Below are positions 11,000-21,035 of a stretch of DNA of 64,000 bases, one piece after another (position 1 is the first letter of the stretch; every line of letters starts with the position of its first letter). Under the pieces are notes generated by a model. That model made no database searches. It worked only from the letters and a program-made list of their open reading frames with translations, and had not been told where the DNA came from. Origin of the DNA: Cephalopachus bancanus (lineage: Eukaryota; Chordata; Mammalia; Primates; Tarsiidae); NCBI GenBank assembly GCA_027257055.1, contig JAPVLO010000044.1:3472001-3536000 (forward strand), in the 5' to 3' direction. Both the position numbers and the translations under genes were made by a program.

Positions 11000-11420
11000 G
11001 AGCCTTACTGCCTTGTTACCTGGCCTGGGCTACACTTGTTTGCAATGTGAACCCAATGGCACCTGGCCCCTGAGCTTCAGGCCTCTGTCCAGACATGCGG
11101 CTCCATTGCTCAGAGGAATCCCTCCCATGGCAGGCAATCCCCCAGGCTCAGCTCCTTTTCCTGACATCAGCATTTCTTGAGGGTCCAGTGTCCCCACCCC
11201 CCAGTTGTCTTCTTCGATCTTCCCAAAGGGCCCCATGTGCATGAGCTTCCTGACCAACAACCACAGCAGCAGGTATGCTGTGAGGGGAGAGACAGAGCCT
11301 CTGTGGGTCTGGGAACCCTTCCACCCCGGGCCATTTTCCATGCATTTCACCACCTGCACCTTGTGCTTGGTCAGATTCCCAACCCTGCCGCGTTAGGTTG
11401 GAATTGCATCTTTAGGGTCT
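11000..11420. other. Unique non-coding sequence
   Basis: No repeat recognised. Overlapping frames on both strands give no coding evidence. Confidence 0.4.
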
Positions 11421-11424
11421 GACT

Positions 11425-11530
11425 CAGTCCCTGTGAGGACAGGGACCATGTACTAATTCATGGCTGAGACAAACTGTCCCCTGGGACCTGGTTCCTAGCA
11501 GGTACTTGGCTGGTGTGCTTTGAATGGACT
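11425..11530 (+). repeat. L2 LINE 3'-end relic
   Basis: GAGGACAGGGACCATGTACT, then CTAGCAGGTACTTGGCTGGTG and a TTTGAATGGA end fit a decayed L2 3' terminus. Confidence 0.55.
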
Positions 11531-11829
11531 TCACAGTGGCCTACGAGGTTGACAAGGCCAGTGCAGTGTTCCTGCCCAGGAGGGGTCTGAAGGCCACATA
11601 AGCAAGCCTGTGTCACCTGGTACCCCACTGCTGGAGCCCTTGCTTCTCAGTCCTGAGTCTGCTGCCAGGTACCCTGTCCCCAAGGAGTTTAGTCACTGGG
11701 ACCCTCACCCCTCTTTGGAGAGAGAGCAACAGCAGCAGTGGCCAGATTAACTGAGGGCTTAGAGTCAGGCGAGAACGCTGTTGCCGAGAAGGTTCAAGTC
11801 TTTAAGCAGCCCTGCCAGTGTTGCGTCTC
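11531..11829. other. Unique non-coding sequence
   Basis: Nothing recognised beyond mixed GC-rich sequence. Confidence 0.35.
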
Positions 11830-12005
11830 CCTTTGCTTGTGACATCAGCCGTAAAACTCTCATGTTCCCTTGCACGTCTGTTATTGAAAGTTTCACCGCT
11901 CGCTGGTGTTTCTTTCTCACAGACAGACTGACGGGCTCATTTGTGTTCTGAAGTGCAACTCCCCCGAGTCCGCCATCCCTCGGGCAGGTATTATTAGTTC
12001 CCTTG
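11830..12005. promoter_or_regulatory. Candidate constrained non-coding element
   Basis: Single-copy sequence with balanced base composition and retained CpG (GCCGTAAAAC, CACCGCTCGCTGG, CTGACGGGC, CCCCCGAGTCCGCC). No repeat family fits. CpG retained outside a CpG island suggests selection or low methylation. This is inference only. Confidence 0.25.
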
Positions 12006-12950
12006 TTTTGTTGGGTAACTCTGAATGGGGGTCTGCTTACGGGCTGGGTTCCTAGTAGAAGGCTTCAGTTCCCTCCTAATAATCAAGTCCCTGGTGGGTT
12101 TTATTCCAAAGCACAGCAGCACAGAACTTGCCCCCTTGGGAGTGTGTTGGGCTTTCTTTTCCACAACATTTTCTCCCACGTTTTCACACGAGGGAAAATG
12201 TTTCTCGCTCATGGAATGGATTGTTGACCAGGCCACCTGCTTTGGTCTTTTGCGTCCTGGGTGCTGCGGGATGCAGGCAAGAGGGGGTTTGGGGAGGGGC
12301 CACTCTCCTCCCATCTGAGTTCCATGGAGCAGCCAGGAGAACAAGAGAAATCTGAATCCAGCTGGCACCAACAAAAGGAGTCTGGGTCAGAGGCTGTTTG
12401 AATGCAGCTACTCCTCAAATGTCCCCAGGTGACTCTCGGGTCCCTGAGTCTGCTCCTGCTCTTGGCTCTGCAAGAAAGGAACCGACCCCCACCCCCAAGC
12501 CAACCCCCTTGGAATCTCCCTCTAGGCCAGGAGTTCCGGATGAATTGAGGCTCTCACACGAGAGACAGCTTCCCTGGCTGAGCACTGCGACGCTCACTTC
12601 CTGCTGCTCCGGAGTGGCAGACGACAGGCTGTCTCACTGTCTGGGAGGCAGGGACGGAAAACCTCACGCATGTCCCCATGCACAGGGGAGCTGCCGTTCT
12701 CCCTCTGCCTTGTGGGGCATTTCAGGCCCCGTCCCAGGCTAGTGGGTCACCAGCTTCACGCCAACACCAAGGGTGGGTGCCATTCCCATTCTGGCATCCC
12801 TGGCCCTGCCCACTGCACAAACAGGGCAAGTATCGGCTTGCTGGATGGAGACCACGGGGGGCGAGGGGCACAGCCACGTCATAGCCCAGGCCCTGGGGGA
12901 GTGACTGCGTCATCGGGCAGGCATTTAGAGGGAACCTTGGCCATCACTCA
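12006..12950. other. Unique GC-rich non-coding sequence
   Basis: No repeat recognised. Frames of 60-125 codons are open in several phases on both strands between 12000 and 12957, the usual effect of GC-rich DNA with few stop codons. Confidence 0.4.
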
Positions 12951-13140
12951 CTCCTAATTTTAATGACGTGCATTAGCTAAATTGTGTTCTGAGTATTCAT
13001 TCAGCGCTGTTTATGGTGTGCTCTCGAGTACGCTTACCGTTTGTCAGAAGTGCAAACTAGCGAACATACGAGCCTTTAAGACAGGCCATCTGTTCGTCTT
13101 AGACCCTTGGACGATTGTCAAACGCTGCTAAAAATAAGTG
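12951..13140. promoter_or_regulatory. Candidate constrained element with retained CpG
   Basis: Contains TTTTAATGACGTGCATTAGC (CRE-like TGACGT core beside a GCATTAG homeodomain-like core). A CpG-rich but not GC-rich run follows at 13020-13130, with eight or so CpGs in about 110 bp. No interspersed repeat fits. Methylated neutral DNA of this age would have lost most of these CpGs. Confidence 0.35.
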
Positions 13141-13236
13141 CTCACAGCAGAGAGGGGCTGCCCAGGTGATGCACAGCAGATAGGGGAGGCAGGGCTGCCT
13201 GGCGTCTGTCCCCTCCCCAAAGGGAAAGATAAGTGC

Positions 13237-13259
13237 GGGGTGGGGGGTGGGGACCAGGG
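13237..13259 (+). other. Potential G-quadruplex tract
   Basis: Four G-runs of 3 to 6 (GGGG, GGGGGG, GGGG, GGG) separated by loops of 1, 1 and 4 bases fit the G4 pattern on the plus strand. Confidence 0.6.
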
Positions 13260-13329
13260 AAGGGAGCAGAGGGAGATGGAGGGTGTGAAGGTCCTGCTCA
13301 TACACATTTTGGGCCAGAGGCATGAGCTT

Positions 13330-13520
13330 CTCCCTGTGTCCTGCCTCTCATGTAACTCCACAGCTCAAATACCTTCGATGGCTCCCCATGGCCCAGATTT
13401 AAGGGCAAGCTGCCTCGTCTGGCATCAAGGAGCCTCATCAATAAGGCCCCCGCCTTCCTTTCCAAGCTCGTCTCCATGGCACATACCCTGTGCTTCTGCC
13501 AAGCTGAATTATTCATTGTT
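13330..13520 (+). repeat. L2 LINE fragment
   Basis: Reads the 3' region of L2: GATGGCTCCCCATGGCCCAG, then AGGGCAAGCTGCCTCGTCTGG, a CCTCATCAATAAGGCCCCCG run and TTCCTTTCCAAGCTCGTCTCC. Degraded, with no open ORF2. Confidence 0.75.
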
Positions 13521-13584
13521 CCCCCAACATATGCTGCACTTTTCACATTTCACAGGCAGAACGGCGCCGCGGCGGAGTGGGCTC

Positions 13585-13790
13585 TGCAGACAGACTACGT
13601 GGGTGCAGGCTGGTGCTGCTGCTGCCAGCCCCGGGGCCTGGGCCTCTCTGTATCTCAGTTTTCTCATCTGTAGCATAGGGATCATAGTATTTAACTCACA
13701 GAGTTTTCATAAGGCTTAAATGAGTTCATGCAGGTGAAGAGTTAAGATGGCGCCTGGCACATGGCTGCCCATGGTAGATGCTCAGACTGA
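13585..13790 (+). repeat. MIR SINE, nearly complete
   Basis: MIR from the 5' part through CTGTATCTCAGTTTTCTCATC, TAGGGATCATAGTATTTAAC and TTAAATGAGTTCATGCAGGT to GCGCCTGGCACATGGCTGCC and ATGGTAGATGCTCA. Confidence 0.85.
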
Positions 13791-14290
13791 TGTGCTGCTG
13801 GCTGCTGGCCCGTTCTGCCTGAAAAGCCATCTTGTGCACACAACCCCAGGGAGCATCCTGCCCCGCCATCCTTGAGGGCCACTAGAAGGCCTGGTGCTGC
13901 CGTCGCGGGCCGCAGGACCTGGCCTCTCCCTTCAGCATCTGCCATCAGAAGTCTCTCTCCAGTCCTTCGGCCATCAGCTTGTGAAAGGCCAGGACATGCC
14001 TTCCTTGCTGTCTTCTGCCCACTGCACAGGCGGGTGCCTTCTTTGCTAAAAATAACCAGGCCCCACTGCACCCCTGTGTAACTGGACTGTGGCTGGGATC
14101 TTAGCCTGGAGGAGCCACTTTTCCCCCTGGGAACAAGTCTCTACATGGGAAGAGCAGGTTGGAGCCTGCCAGGGAGTGGCCCGGTGGTAGGCAGTGAGGA
14201 GAAGGGGTTGGGCCACCACCTGTTTCCCAACTGGAACCAGTGTGGGGCAAGATGTGAAGCTGGGTGGTCTTGCAGGTGGGGCTGGGAAAG
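13791..14290. other. Unique GC-rich non-coding sequence
   Basis: No repeat recognised. Open frames on both strands without coding features. Confidence 0.4.
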
Positions 14291-14453
14291 CTGGGTGGTA
14301 GAATGTTCTGGGTGGTGGGATGAGCAGGGTGGCGGGATGTTCTGGGTGGCAGGGTATCCTGGGTGGCGGGATGCTCTGGGTGGCAGAGCATTCTGAGTGG
14401 TGGCGTATGCAGGGCGCCAGGATGTGCACGGTGATGGGATGTTCTGGGCATGG
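14291..14453 (+). repeat. 17-bp minisatellite, about 9.5 copies
   Basis: Nine consecutive 17-bp units start at 14291, 14308, 14325 and so on to 14427, then a partial unit. The unit is CTGGGTGGCGGGATGTT-like. Copies differ at two to seven positions and keep the GGGTGG/GGGAT pattern. The unbroken 17-bp spacing shows expansion by slippage or unequal exchange. Confidence 0.95.
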
Positions 14454-14589
14454 AGGCTTAGTGTGCCTGTGCTCTTAGTATGCCACAGGGACTCAAGGGC
14501 CAGAGCCAGGGTGTGGCCTCCAGAGGCCTTTTCCTCTCTGCCTCTTTAGGGTGTTCATGGTCTATGAGTCTGGCTACCCCTACCCTTGT

Positions 14590-14735
14590 CATGGGACTGT
14601 GAGCCTCTCAAGGGAAGGCGCTGGGGCTTCTCCACCTCTGTAGGCCTAGTGCCCAGAACGGGGCTGACAGACAGGGGCTCAGTGAATGTCTGTGGAACAA
14701 ATGAATGAGTGAGTGAGTGAGTGAGTGAGTCAGTG
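14590..14735 (+). repeat. L2 3' end with derived (GTGA)n microsatellite
   Basis: An L2 terminus (GGCCTAGTGCCCAGAACGGG, then GGGGCTCAGTGAATGTCTGTG, GAACAAATGAATG) runs straight into six GTGA units at about 14706-14730. The microsatellite probably grew from the TGAATGAA tail typical of L2. Confidence 0.75.
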
Positions 14736-15080
14736 GATGACTTCATCCTACATGGAGTCTCCCTGAGGTCCCCTCCTCACCAGATACACCATTCCATTCC
14801 CAAGAGGAGTAAGGAGGCGGGTCTGTGTCAAAGGCCTGCTGCTCTGGGGTGTACCTGTCCCAGGCTTGGCCATTTCAAGAGCACTCTTGAGACCTCACCA
14901 GCCTTTGGAATACAGAGAGTGGACAGGGCGGGGGCACAGCTGGTCAGTCTTTTAAACCTCTCTGAGGCCCCACAGTAAGACGCAGCCGTGTTTGGTCCCC
15001 GGGGTACCAGCAGGCAACAAGTGTTCCCTCTGTCACAGGACAGCCTGTCTGGTCAGGAGGACCCGCATGGACACCATTAT
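14736..15080. other. Unique non-coding sequence
   Basis: No recognised repeat or gene. Confidence 0.4.
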
Positions 15081-15089
15081 GGAGATCTG

Positions 15090-15260
15090 TGGAATGTTTA
15101 CTCTTAGCCAGGCCTGGGAGAAGCATATGGGCATTATCTCCTCAGGGCATCTTAGGAAGAGGGCAATGTTATCAACTACCCCCAAACCCAGAGGTCGAGG
15201 AACTTACTAGACCATGTGGCTAGTAAGTGGCAGAGCCACGATTCAGTCCCAGGACATAGC
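15090..15260 (-). repeat. MIR SINE, inverted
   Basis: AATGTTTACTCTTAGCCAGG, GGGCATTATCTCCTCAGGGC and GTGGCTAGTAAGTGGCAGAG with CCACGATTCAGTCCC are inverted MIR landmarks. Confidence 0.7.
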
Positions 15261-15834
15261 TCATCTCAGTCCCCTATGGCTCACAGCTTGCCTGTGATCA
15301 CCCCAGGCAGTGGCTCGCTCCAACAGGGCACCCACCAAGGGCCAGGCTAGGTGCGGTCTTTACAGGCAGTCTGTCATCAGAGTAGCTGGAACACAGGAGG
15401 GTAGCTGACAGTGACATCTGAGAGTGACCTTCAGTGCAGAGAAGTCCTCTCCAGCCCATGCTGTGCACCGGGGAGTGTGGACAAGCCCTTGTGGCATCAT
15501 GCCACCAAGCAGCCAGCATGCTGAAGGGCCTTGAGTCGTTCCTACTTGACCCTGCAGTGGGCTGGTGTCAAAGGGAGACCAAGCAGGGTCCCAGACCAAG
15601 AGACAGAGCATGGAGCCCAGAGCTGGAGAAGCTGGGCTGTGATCAAGGAGGTGCACATGGAGTTCATGTTCGTGACCGTGACGGGGGCATGATGTGGGCT
15701 GAGCTCCCTCCTGGGCTGGTGAGACCAGACTTCGACCCCACTGAACCTTCAACTGGCCCATTCAGGTGCATGTCAGTGCCTTGGGAAGGACAGTCCAGCC
15801 ACCAGGCTCCACAGTCCTGGCCCACTCCCTCTGT
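15261..15834. other. Unique GC-rich non-coding sequence
   Basis: No repeat recognised. The 130-155 codon frames that overlap here on opposite strands have no domain or exon boundaries. Confidence 0.4.
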
Positions 15835-15965
15835 GCCCAGAACATTACCCCAGATCAGAGTCAGGGTCAGGATCATTTTCCTGCTGAATTCCCAGCAATG
15901 AGCATAGCAGCTGCCACCCAGTGGCATGAACGAATGAATGAATGAGCAAACGAACAACATGTGAA
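15835..15965 (+). repeat. L2-like 3' end with GAAT repeat tail
   Basis: TGCTGAATTCCCAGCAATGA, then GCATAGCAGCTGCCACCCAG and tandem GAAT units (CGAATGAATGAATGAATGAG) resemble an L2 terminus. Confidence 0.55.
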
Positions 15966-16460
15966 TGAATGCTGGTCTTCCTTCCCGCAAGAGGCCGAGG
16001 GTGTGACGAGGGCCCAGTTCTCAAGTGCCCTGCTGCTGACTTGCACAGAGAGAGCTTGTTCTGTGGGCTCTCCAGGACCCTGTTAACCCTGACCCCCAAC
16101 ACTGACAGCTTGCAGATTTCTGTGCCCACTTCCATACCACCGCTAACTCGTGTCCCTGGGGAAGATAGCCCTGTGCACAGACAGAGGCTCCCAGGACAGG
16201 CTGTACCAGAAGCCTCATCCAGGAGCACGGCAGCTCTGCCGAGCAGCGGATCAGGCCGCTGACCACCGCCAACCCCCTTCGTGCTCCTAGTTTATTTTCT
16301 CGCTTGCTCCTCTGCCCCACCCCTGTGTCTCCTGGCCGGCAGTGAGGCCCGAGTGGATGCCAGGCCCTCCTCCTTCCTTTCCCGTCCTTCTCTGGCCCCC
16401 GCCACCCCACCCCAGCCTTTATGGTGCTGGGATATGTTCCTCTGTGGGCTGTGGGGTCGG
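15966..16460. other. Unique GC-rich non-coding sequence
   Basis: No recognised repeat. Pyrimidine-rich at 16350-16420. No gene is seen. Confidence 0.4.
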
Positions 16461-16610
16461 TAGCATCTTTAAAAAACGATTTTCTTCCTTCTCTGAAGGG
16501 CTAAATATAGCACAGGCATAAACAGAGAACTAGACATTAAGCCCGAATGCCCTGTGAGAGCCGTGCCAGGGAAGGAGCTCTTTAGAAGGCCTGATGAACC
16601 TCCGTCCCTC
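16461..16610. promoter_or_regulatory. Candidate constrained non-coding element
   Basis: A single-copy, locally AT-rich stretch (TCTTTAAAAAACGATTTTC; GGGCTAAATATAGCACAGGC; AACTAGACATTAAGCCCGAA) inside GC-rich DNA. CTAAATATAG matches the MEF2-type CTA(A/T)4TAG pattern. Functional status is unknown. Confidence 0.3.
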
Positions 16611-17435
16611 GCACCATGGAGGCAGCCATGGGAGCCCAGCAGTGTCTAGTTATGGAGCTGTGTCTCTGCCAGTGGTTCATCAGAGCTGCTCGTGCCCAGG
16701 TGTGGGGTGACGGGTAGTCCCGGGGCCGAGGTCCCTGCCAGCCCTTCCTTTTGGAGACACTGCCCTTAGCCTGTGAGGGCTGATGCTAGTTTCCTCAGCT
16801 CCCCACCTCATAGACTTACTAGGTGGCCTTGGCTGGTCTCCCTAGCCGAGCTGTCATCTGCACCATTAACCCCACAAAGGTTTGGGTGCCTGTGTCTCAC
16901 CCCTCCACGTCAAACCCCTCAAGGGTGGGCCCACCTGGAGTCTTCCCCTCCCGCTTGCTCACTGTGCCTGGCCCATGCAGAGCATCTAGCAGGTACTTAA
17001 TAACGTAGGGCTGAGTAATCTGGTGCTTTGTGCCCTAGGCGCATCAGGTTTTGACATTTCCATCTGCTGTGACATCCTGGGCTTTTGTTCCTGTAACAAA
17101 ACTTCAGGGAAGGAAGTTTTATCCTTTTGTCTCAGAACCCTCTATGGGGAAGTTCTTTCTCCAGTCTAACCTACAAACCACCTGCTACTGCTCCTTAAGT
17201 GAGAAGACCCACTGTTGCTTTGCCCTGAGAAGTGCCATCTATTCTCAAATTTCCCTAACCAGTGGTTTTAGGCATGGACTCACACCTCCCGGAGTTCTAC
17301 AGCAGTCCCCTCCCTACTCCCTGATTGAGCCAGTGTAGACCATGAATGTCACACTGACCTTGTTCCTGACATCCCAGCAAGAGACTGCTTCATTATCCAG
17401 ATACCTCTCTTCCCCATGTTGGTGGTGGGTGGTCC
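16611..17435. other. Unique sequence with a weak L2 end
   Basis: 16960-17010 (GCCTGGCCCATGCAGAGCAT, then AGCAGGTACTTAATAACG) looks like an L2 3' end. The rest is unassigned and has no gene evidence. Confidence 0.4.
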
Positions 17436-17439
17436 TGGA

Positions 17440-17630
17440 GGATTTTGTAGAGATCAAACATCATCTCCGGAGTTCTGTGGCCTGTGGAACAAAGTCCACG
17501 CTCATGGGCACTGAGCGTCCTCCCTGTCCATAGTCCCACGCCCGCCAACCCACACTCCTTGGTCTAGGCTGTTCCTTCCATGTGGAATACCCACTGCCCT
17601 TTCCACATGGCTGCACCCTGCCCTGCAGTT
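17440..17630 (+). repeat. L2 LINE fragment
   Basis: Decayed L2 coding-end sequence: TGTGGCCTGTGGAACAAAGT, 'ccacgctcatgggcactgag', CACACTCCTTGGTCTAGGCT and TTCCTTCCATGTGGAATACC. Confidence 0.6.
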
Positions 17631-17632
17631 AT

Positions 17633-17725
17633 TCATTCATCTCTCCTCCCATCAATCCACACACAAACACTGCCTGAGTGTCTGCTTTGAGCTGGGCCCT
17701 GGGAGCCATGATTGGTAACAGGAAA
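17633..17725 (-). repeat. L2 3' end, inverted
   Basis: TTCATTCATCTCTCC, then ACAAACACTGCCTGAGTGTC and GAGCTGGGCCCTGGGAGCCA follow the inverted L2 terminus. Confidence 0.55.
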
Positions 17726-18479
17726 AGAGCTGTTAACGTCTTCCTTTCTAATGTCCCTCTGTCCCTCCCCATCTTCCCACAGGTAAAGAAGGATCTGGCC
17801 ACACCACAGAGCAGGGACCACTGACTGGCTGTTGGCGGGGTGGGGAAGGGAGACTTCCAAGTTGGTTCTGGGCAGCTGTGCTGCCACGCCACCACTGGGC
17901 ATCTGGTCAGGACAGCACGTGCCCAGCCCTAGGCCAAGTGCTGTGGGCAGAGAAAGGAAGTGATGCCGTCCTGCGTGCGGCTCAGGAGAGGGGGCTAGTC
18001 CTGCCCATGAGAGGCGCATGCTGTGTGGGAGCTGAGCCGGAGATGCCTGGAGGGGGCTGCAGGGATGGGGAAGCCCCCCTGTGCCCAGAGGACTCTAAGA
18101 GCGGCTTGGTTGGAGGGAGGAGGCAGGGAAAGGAATCGAGACAGCAGAGGCTTGGAGCTAGGAGGAAGACGGCTGTGCGTGGCGTGGGCTCGGCTCCCCA
18201 CAGGCCTGACTGGCTGTCCCCGTGCACATACAGGAAGAGGTGCCTCGGCTGGAGGGTGCATGTTCCCATGGAAACCACCCACATCCCATCTGTGGCCTCA
18301 GCCTGCCTGGTGCCTCTGGGTCCATGACACTCCCAGCTGAGGTGTCAGGCCATGCTGGCAATCAGTGCTCGTGTCTGGATCCGTGGGCCGGGGTACCCGT
18401 TAAGGTGCAAGTGCCTCCTCTCCCAAGCCCCTGGCTCTCTTGGATTCCAGTTGCCTGGTTCAACCCCTCATGCTTCCAG
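17726..18479. other. Unique GC-rich non-coding sequence
   Basis: High GC. Frames of 100-150 codons are open on both strands over 17878-18327. No domain, start context or splice structure supports a gene. Confidence 0.4.
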
Positions 18480-18640
18480 GCGGGATGACCTTCTGAGGCT
18501 CCCTGGGAGGTCTCCCTGAGCCTCAGTTTCCTCATCTCAAGACACCCAGCCTCGTAAGGCTGCCGTGGGGGGGGCCAAAGAGGGGCCCACCATGCACACA
18601 GCACATGTGCCTACCACATGCCTGGCCCTGGGGCCCGTGG
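18480..18640 (+). repeat. MIR SINE fragment
   Basis: CCTGAGCCTCAGTTTCCTCA followed by a decayed core and CACATGTGCCTACCACATGC fits MIR. Confidence 0.6.
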
Positions 18641-19895
18641 CAAGAGGGAAGCAGTGGTTGTTGCTCTGAGCTGCGGCGTCAGTGAGCATCACTCCGGGAG
18701 GTGGGTGCACTGGGGCCTGCCTCTCCCTGGCTGTGAGCTTGCTGTAGGGGTCAGTGATATCAGCACAGAGACCACAGCAGTGCCTAAAGTGAGAAGGGGC
18801 TGCCACGGGGGCCCTGCGCTGGGAAGCAGGTGTGGCCATGTCTCAGACTGGCCCCCAGGCCTCCAGGCAAAACGCCGGGCATCCTCTGGTCGCCCTGGCA
18901 GCCAGACCTGGAGCCCAGGAGTGCTGCGGCGCCTCTGCTGGCCCCTGGTGGTCAGCAGCAGAGCTGCAGGCCACTGGCCCAGCCCGCTGGGAGCTGCCAG
19001 GCTGCTGGCTGGGCCCACCTGGCTGGGGAGGCAGGAGCGTCCCTAAGAAGCTGCTCCTGTGCCACCCCAAACTAGGCCACTCTGCCCCAGGTGGATGTGC
19101 TTCCTTTCTCCAGGTGTCAGTAGGTGGGGCGCCACCTGAGGCTTTGATGAAATCAGTCTGAATTTAGAACTGTGGACCACTGAAAAGCAACACAAAGACT
19201 GTGGGCTCTCAGATGCCAACCACCCCCCAGCCCCAGGCCACTGATCTACACGGCAAGCCCTCTGGCTGGCAGGAGGGATGAAATGCTCTGGGCTGTGGTG
19301 GGAGGGGAGGATTTGGCCACCAGGTCCCACCTGGGCCCTGGATTCCTAGGTACCTTGGGCCAAACTGCACTGAGTCCATCTCTTCTGAGCCCTGTCATGT
19401 GACAAAATGGGCAGGCTCCCAGAACCCAGTGTCAGAGGCTCCTCCCAGCACCCTTCCCGCCCGGCGGCGACCGATCCCCTGCCTCGGCCGCCCACTGCTT
19501 CAGCACGTCTGTGCCCACTCGGGTGTTTCTTGGCCGGAGAGCTGCATGGCACATCTGCTCTCTCCTCTGCCAGGCTCAGAGTAGCTACCAGGGAGGACTG
19601 AGGGCGGCGCCGGGGGGGCATGAGGGCAGCCTGCAGGCGAGCAGAGGTGGGGGTCTCCTCCCCAGCATTAAAGGATGTGGAGAGGTGAAGAGGGCATTCT
19701 TCGTTCCCACCACCTCCCCGGCCTTTTCCCTTTCCCTCCAGCTAACCAGTCCCTGCGGTAAGGCCCGAACGGTCTTTAAAAACAGCAGCAATACGTAGGG
19801 AGCCCAGGTTGGCGGCTACAGGACCGATCCCCAAGCCCCAAGTCAGCGTGGTGTCTTGGCAGCTGCGTCCCTGAGCGCTTTTTCCTGTTGCATTT
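18641..19895. other. Unique GC-rich sequence, CpG-rich toward its end
   Basis: No interspersed repeat is recognised. CpG density rises at 19440-19640 (CCGCCCGGCGGCGACCGATC). Several frames are open in all phases, so none stands out. The stretch leads into the candidate exon region at 19.9-20.7 kb. Confidence 0.4.
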
Positions 19896-20014
19896 TGTTT
19901 TGTAATGATCGCACCGCTTTTCTGCGGCTCTCCGCGTAAGCGCACCGAGTGGGCGGGGCCGGGCCTGCTCTCCATTCTTCTCCTCATGCCTGTCTCCTTT
20001 CTTCGCCTTTGCAG
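19896..20014 (+). promoter_or_regulatory. CpG-rich segment with GC box and acceptor-like tract
   Basis: Dense CpG (ATCGCACCGC, CTGCGGCTCTCCGCG, GCGCACCGAG) precedes an Sp1-type GTGGGCGGGGCC box. It ends in a pyrimidine tract, TGTCTCCTTTCTTCGCCTTTG, with CAG at 20012-20014, a good 3' splice-acceptor shape. It could be a promoter, the end of an intron, or both. Conservation or transcript data would decide. Confidence 0.35.
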
Positions 20015-20700
20015 AACCACACGATGAGCCAGCACGCACAGTGAGCGCCCGCTCGACAGGACGCCTCTCCGCAGAAGGCTTGCCGGAGACGCCGTGGGGA
20101 GGGCCATTTGAACATTACATCCAATCAAAGTGTCATTTGCAACCCAGATGTAAAACTCTAATGATTTGGCCATGAGGCGCTGCTATTATAAGCAGCTGGA
20201 AATGAATATTAATGGCAGAGATTAAAAGTATTCCATGCTCAGTATTTTTTATTGTCCTGCTACAGCTAGTGTGCTTTTAGAGTTTCCACTGCAGACTACA
20301 TTTCTAGAGTTAGAGAAACCCGCTTTTAAGGCTATTGTCCTTTGTTCCTTCATGTATTATATTGATAGTTTTTAAAAAAGAATTAGTGTGATTTTTTTTT
20401 TCTTTGCTTCTTTTTTTTTCTTTCTTGTTTTTCTTTCCCCCACTTTGGTTAACTACTTTTTAATTGCAGTTCTAGGTAATTGTGCATCGTGATGTGATTG
20501 CTTGGCTATTGTCTGAATCTTTCTTTTTAATTTTTTAATTAAAGACTAATGCTTTGATTGGATTTGCCAGTTCACCGGACAGTGATTAAAACTATGTAAT
20601 GAACATAATCGGTTTCAGTGCAACTGGATGGTCTGCTTTTAAATGTGACTTAATCTGACTGCAGTAACTAGTACAGTTCAATAAAGGGAATCCTTGAGAT
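20015..20700 (+). other. Candidate terminal exon with 3'UTR and poly(A) signal
   Basis: After the acceptor-like AG at 20013-20014, one frame stays open from 20017 to the stop TGA at 20173-20175 (about 52 codons); another phase gives NHTMSQHAQ then a stop at 20039-20041. I recognise neither peptide. From about 20100 the composition changes to AT-rich, repeat-free sequence with poly-T runs, like a long 3'UTR, ending with AATAAA at 20680-20685 and G/T-rich sequence beyond 20710. GTGAGC at 20041-20046 could instead make a 26-nt exon at 20015-20040. A conserved enhancer is the main alternative. Confidence 0.3.
20680..20685 (+). terminator. Canonical AATAAA poly(A) signal (candidate)
   Basis: Perfect hexamer outside any recognised repeat, at the end of an AT-rich block, followed within 15-60 bases by GT/T-rich sequence. 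Cleavage would fall near 20700. AATAAA alone is common by chance, so this counts only together with the upstream exon-like features. Confidence 0.35.
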
Positions 20701-20914
20701 TAGCACCGGCTGCCTGGTTCTCTCCTGCCCGGGCCTCGTGGGGGGCTGTCATCCCCTATGAGGTGTGTTCCCCTGAGTCCTTGTGGGCTCACACATGCCC
20801 TTGGGGACCTGCACACAACAGACCCTGCTTCCCTCCGAAAAGAAAAAGCGTACTAATCTAATGCATGCATACCAGGCAAGCTGGCTGTGGTCATAGAAGT
20901 CAGAGCAGAAGAAC
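20701..20914. other. Unique sequence, nothing recognised
   Basis: Mixed composition with no repeat or gene signal. Confidence 0.35.
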
Positions 20915-21035
20915 CCTTAACAATGAAATACCTTGGTTATCCCATTCGTGGGTGGGGAAACTGAGGCCCAAGGGTAGCACACGGCTTTCCCAAGGCCATG
21001 CAGCAGGGAGATGACACATGCTCCTCCATGATGCT
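20915..21035 (-). repeat. MIR SINE fragment, inverted
   Basis: GGTTATCCCATTCGTGGGTG, GGGAAACTGAGGCCCAAGGG and TTTCCCAAGGCCATGCAGCA fit the inverted MIR core. Confidence 0.65.

Noticed and set aside
19742..20173. 143-codon minus frame across the candidate exon
   Set aside because: It crosses the CpG-rich and AT-rich halves without any domain; plus-strand signals (acceptor, AATAAA) fit better.
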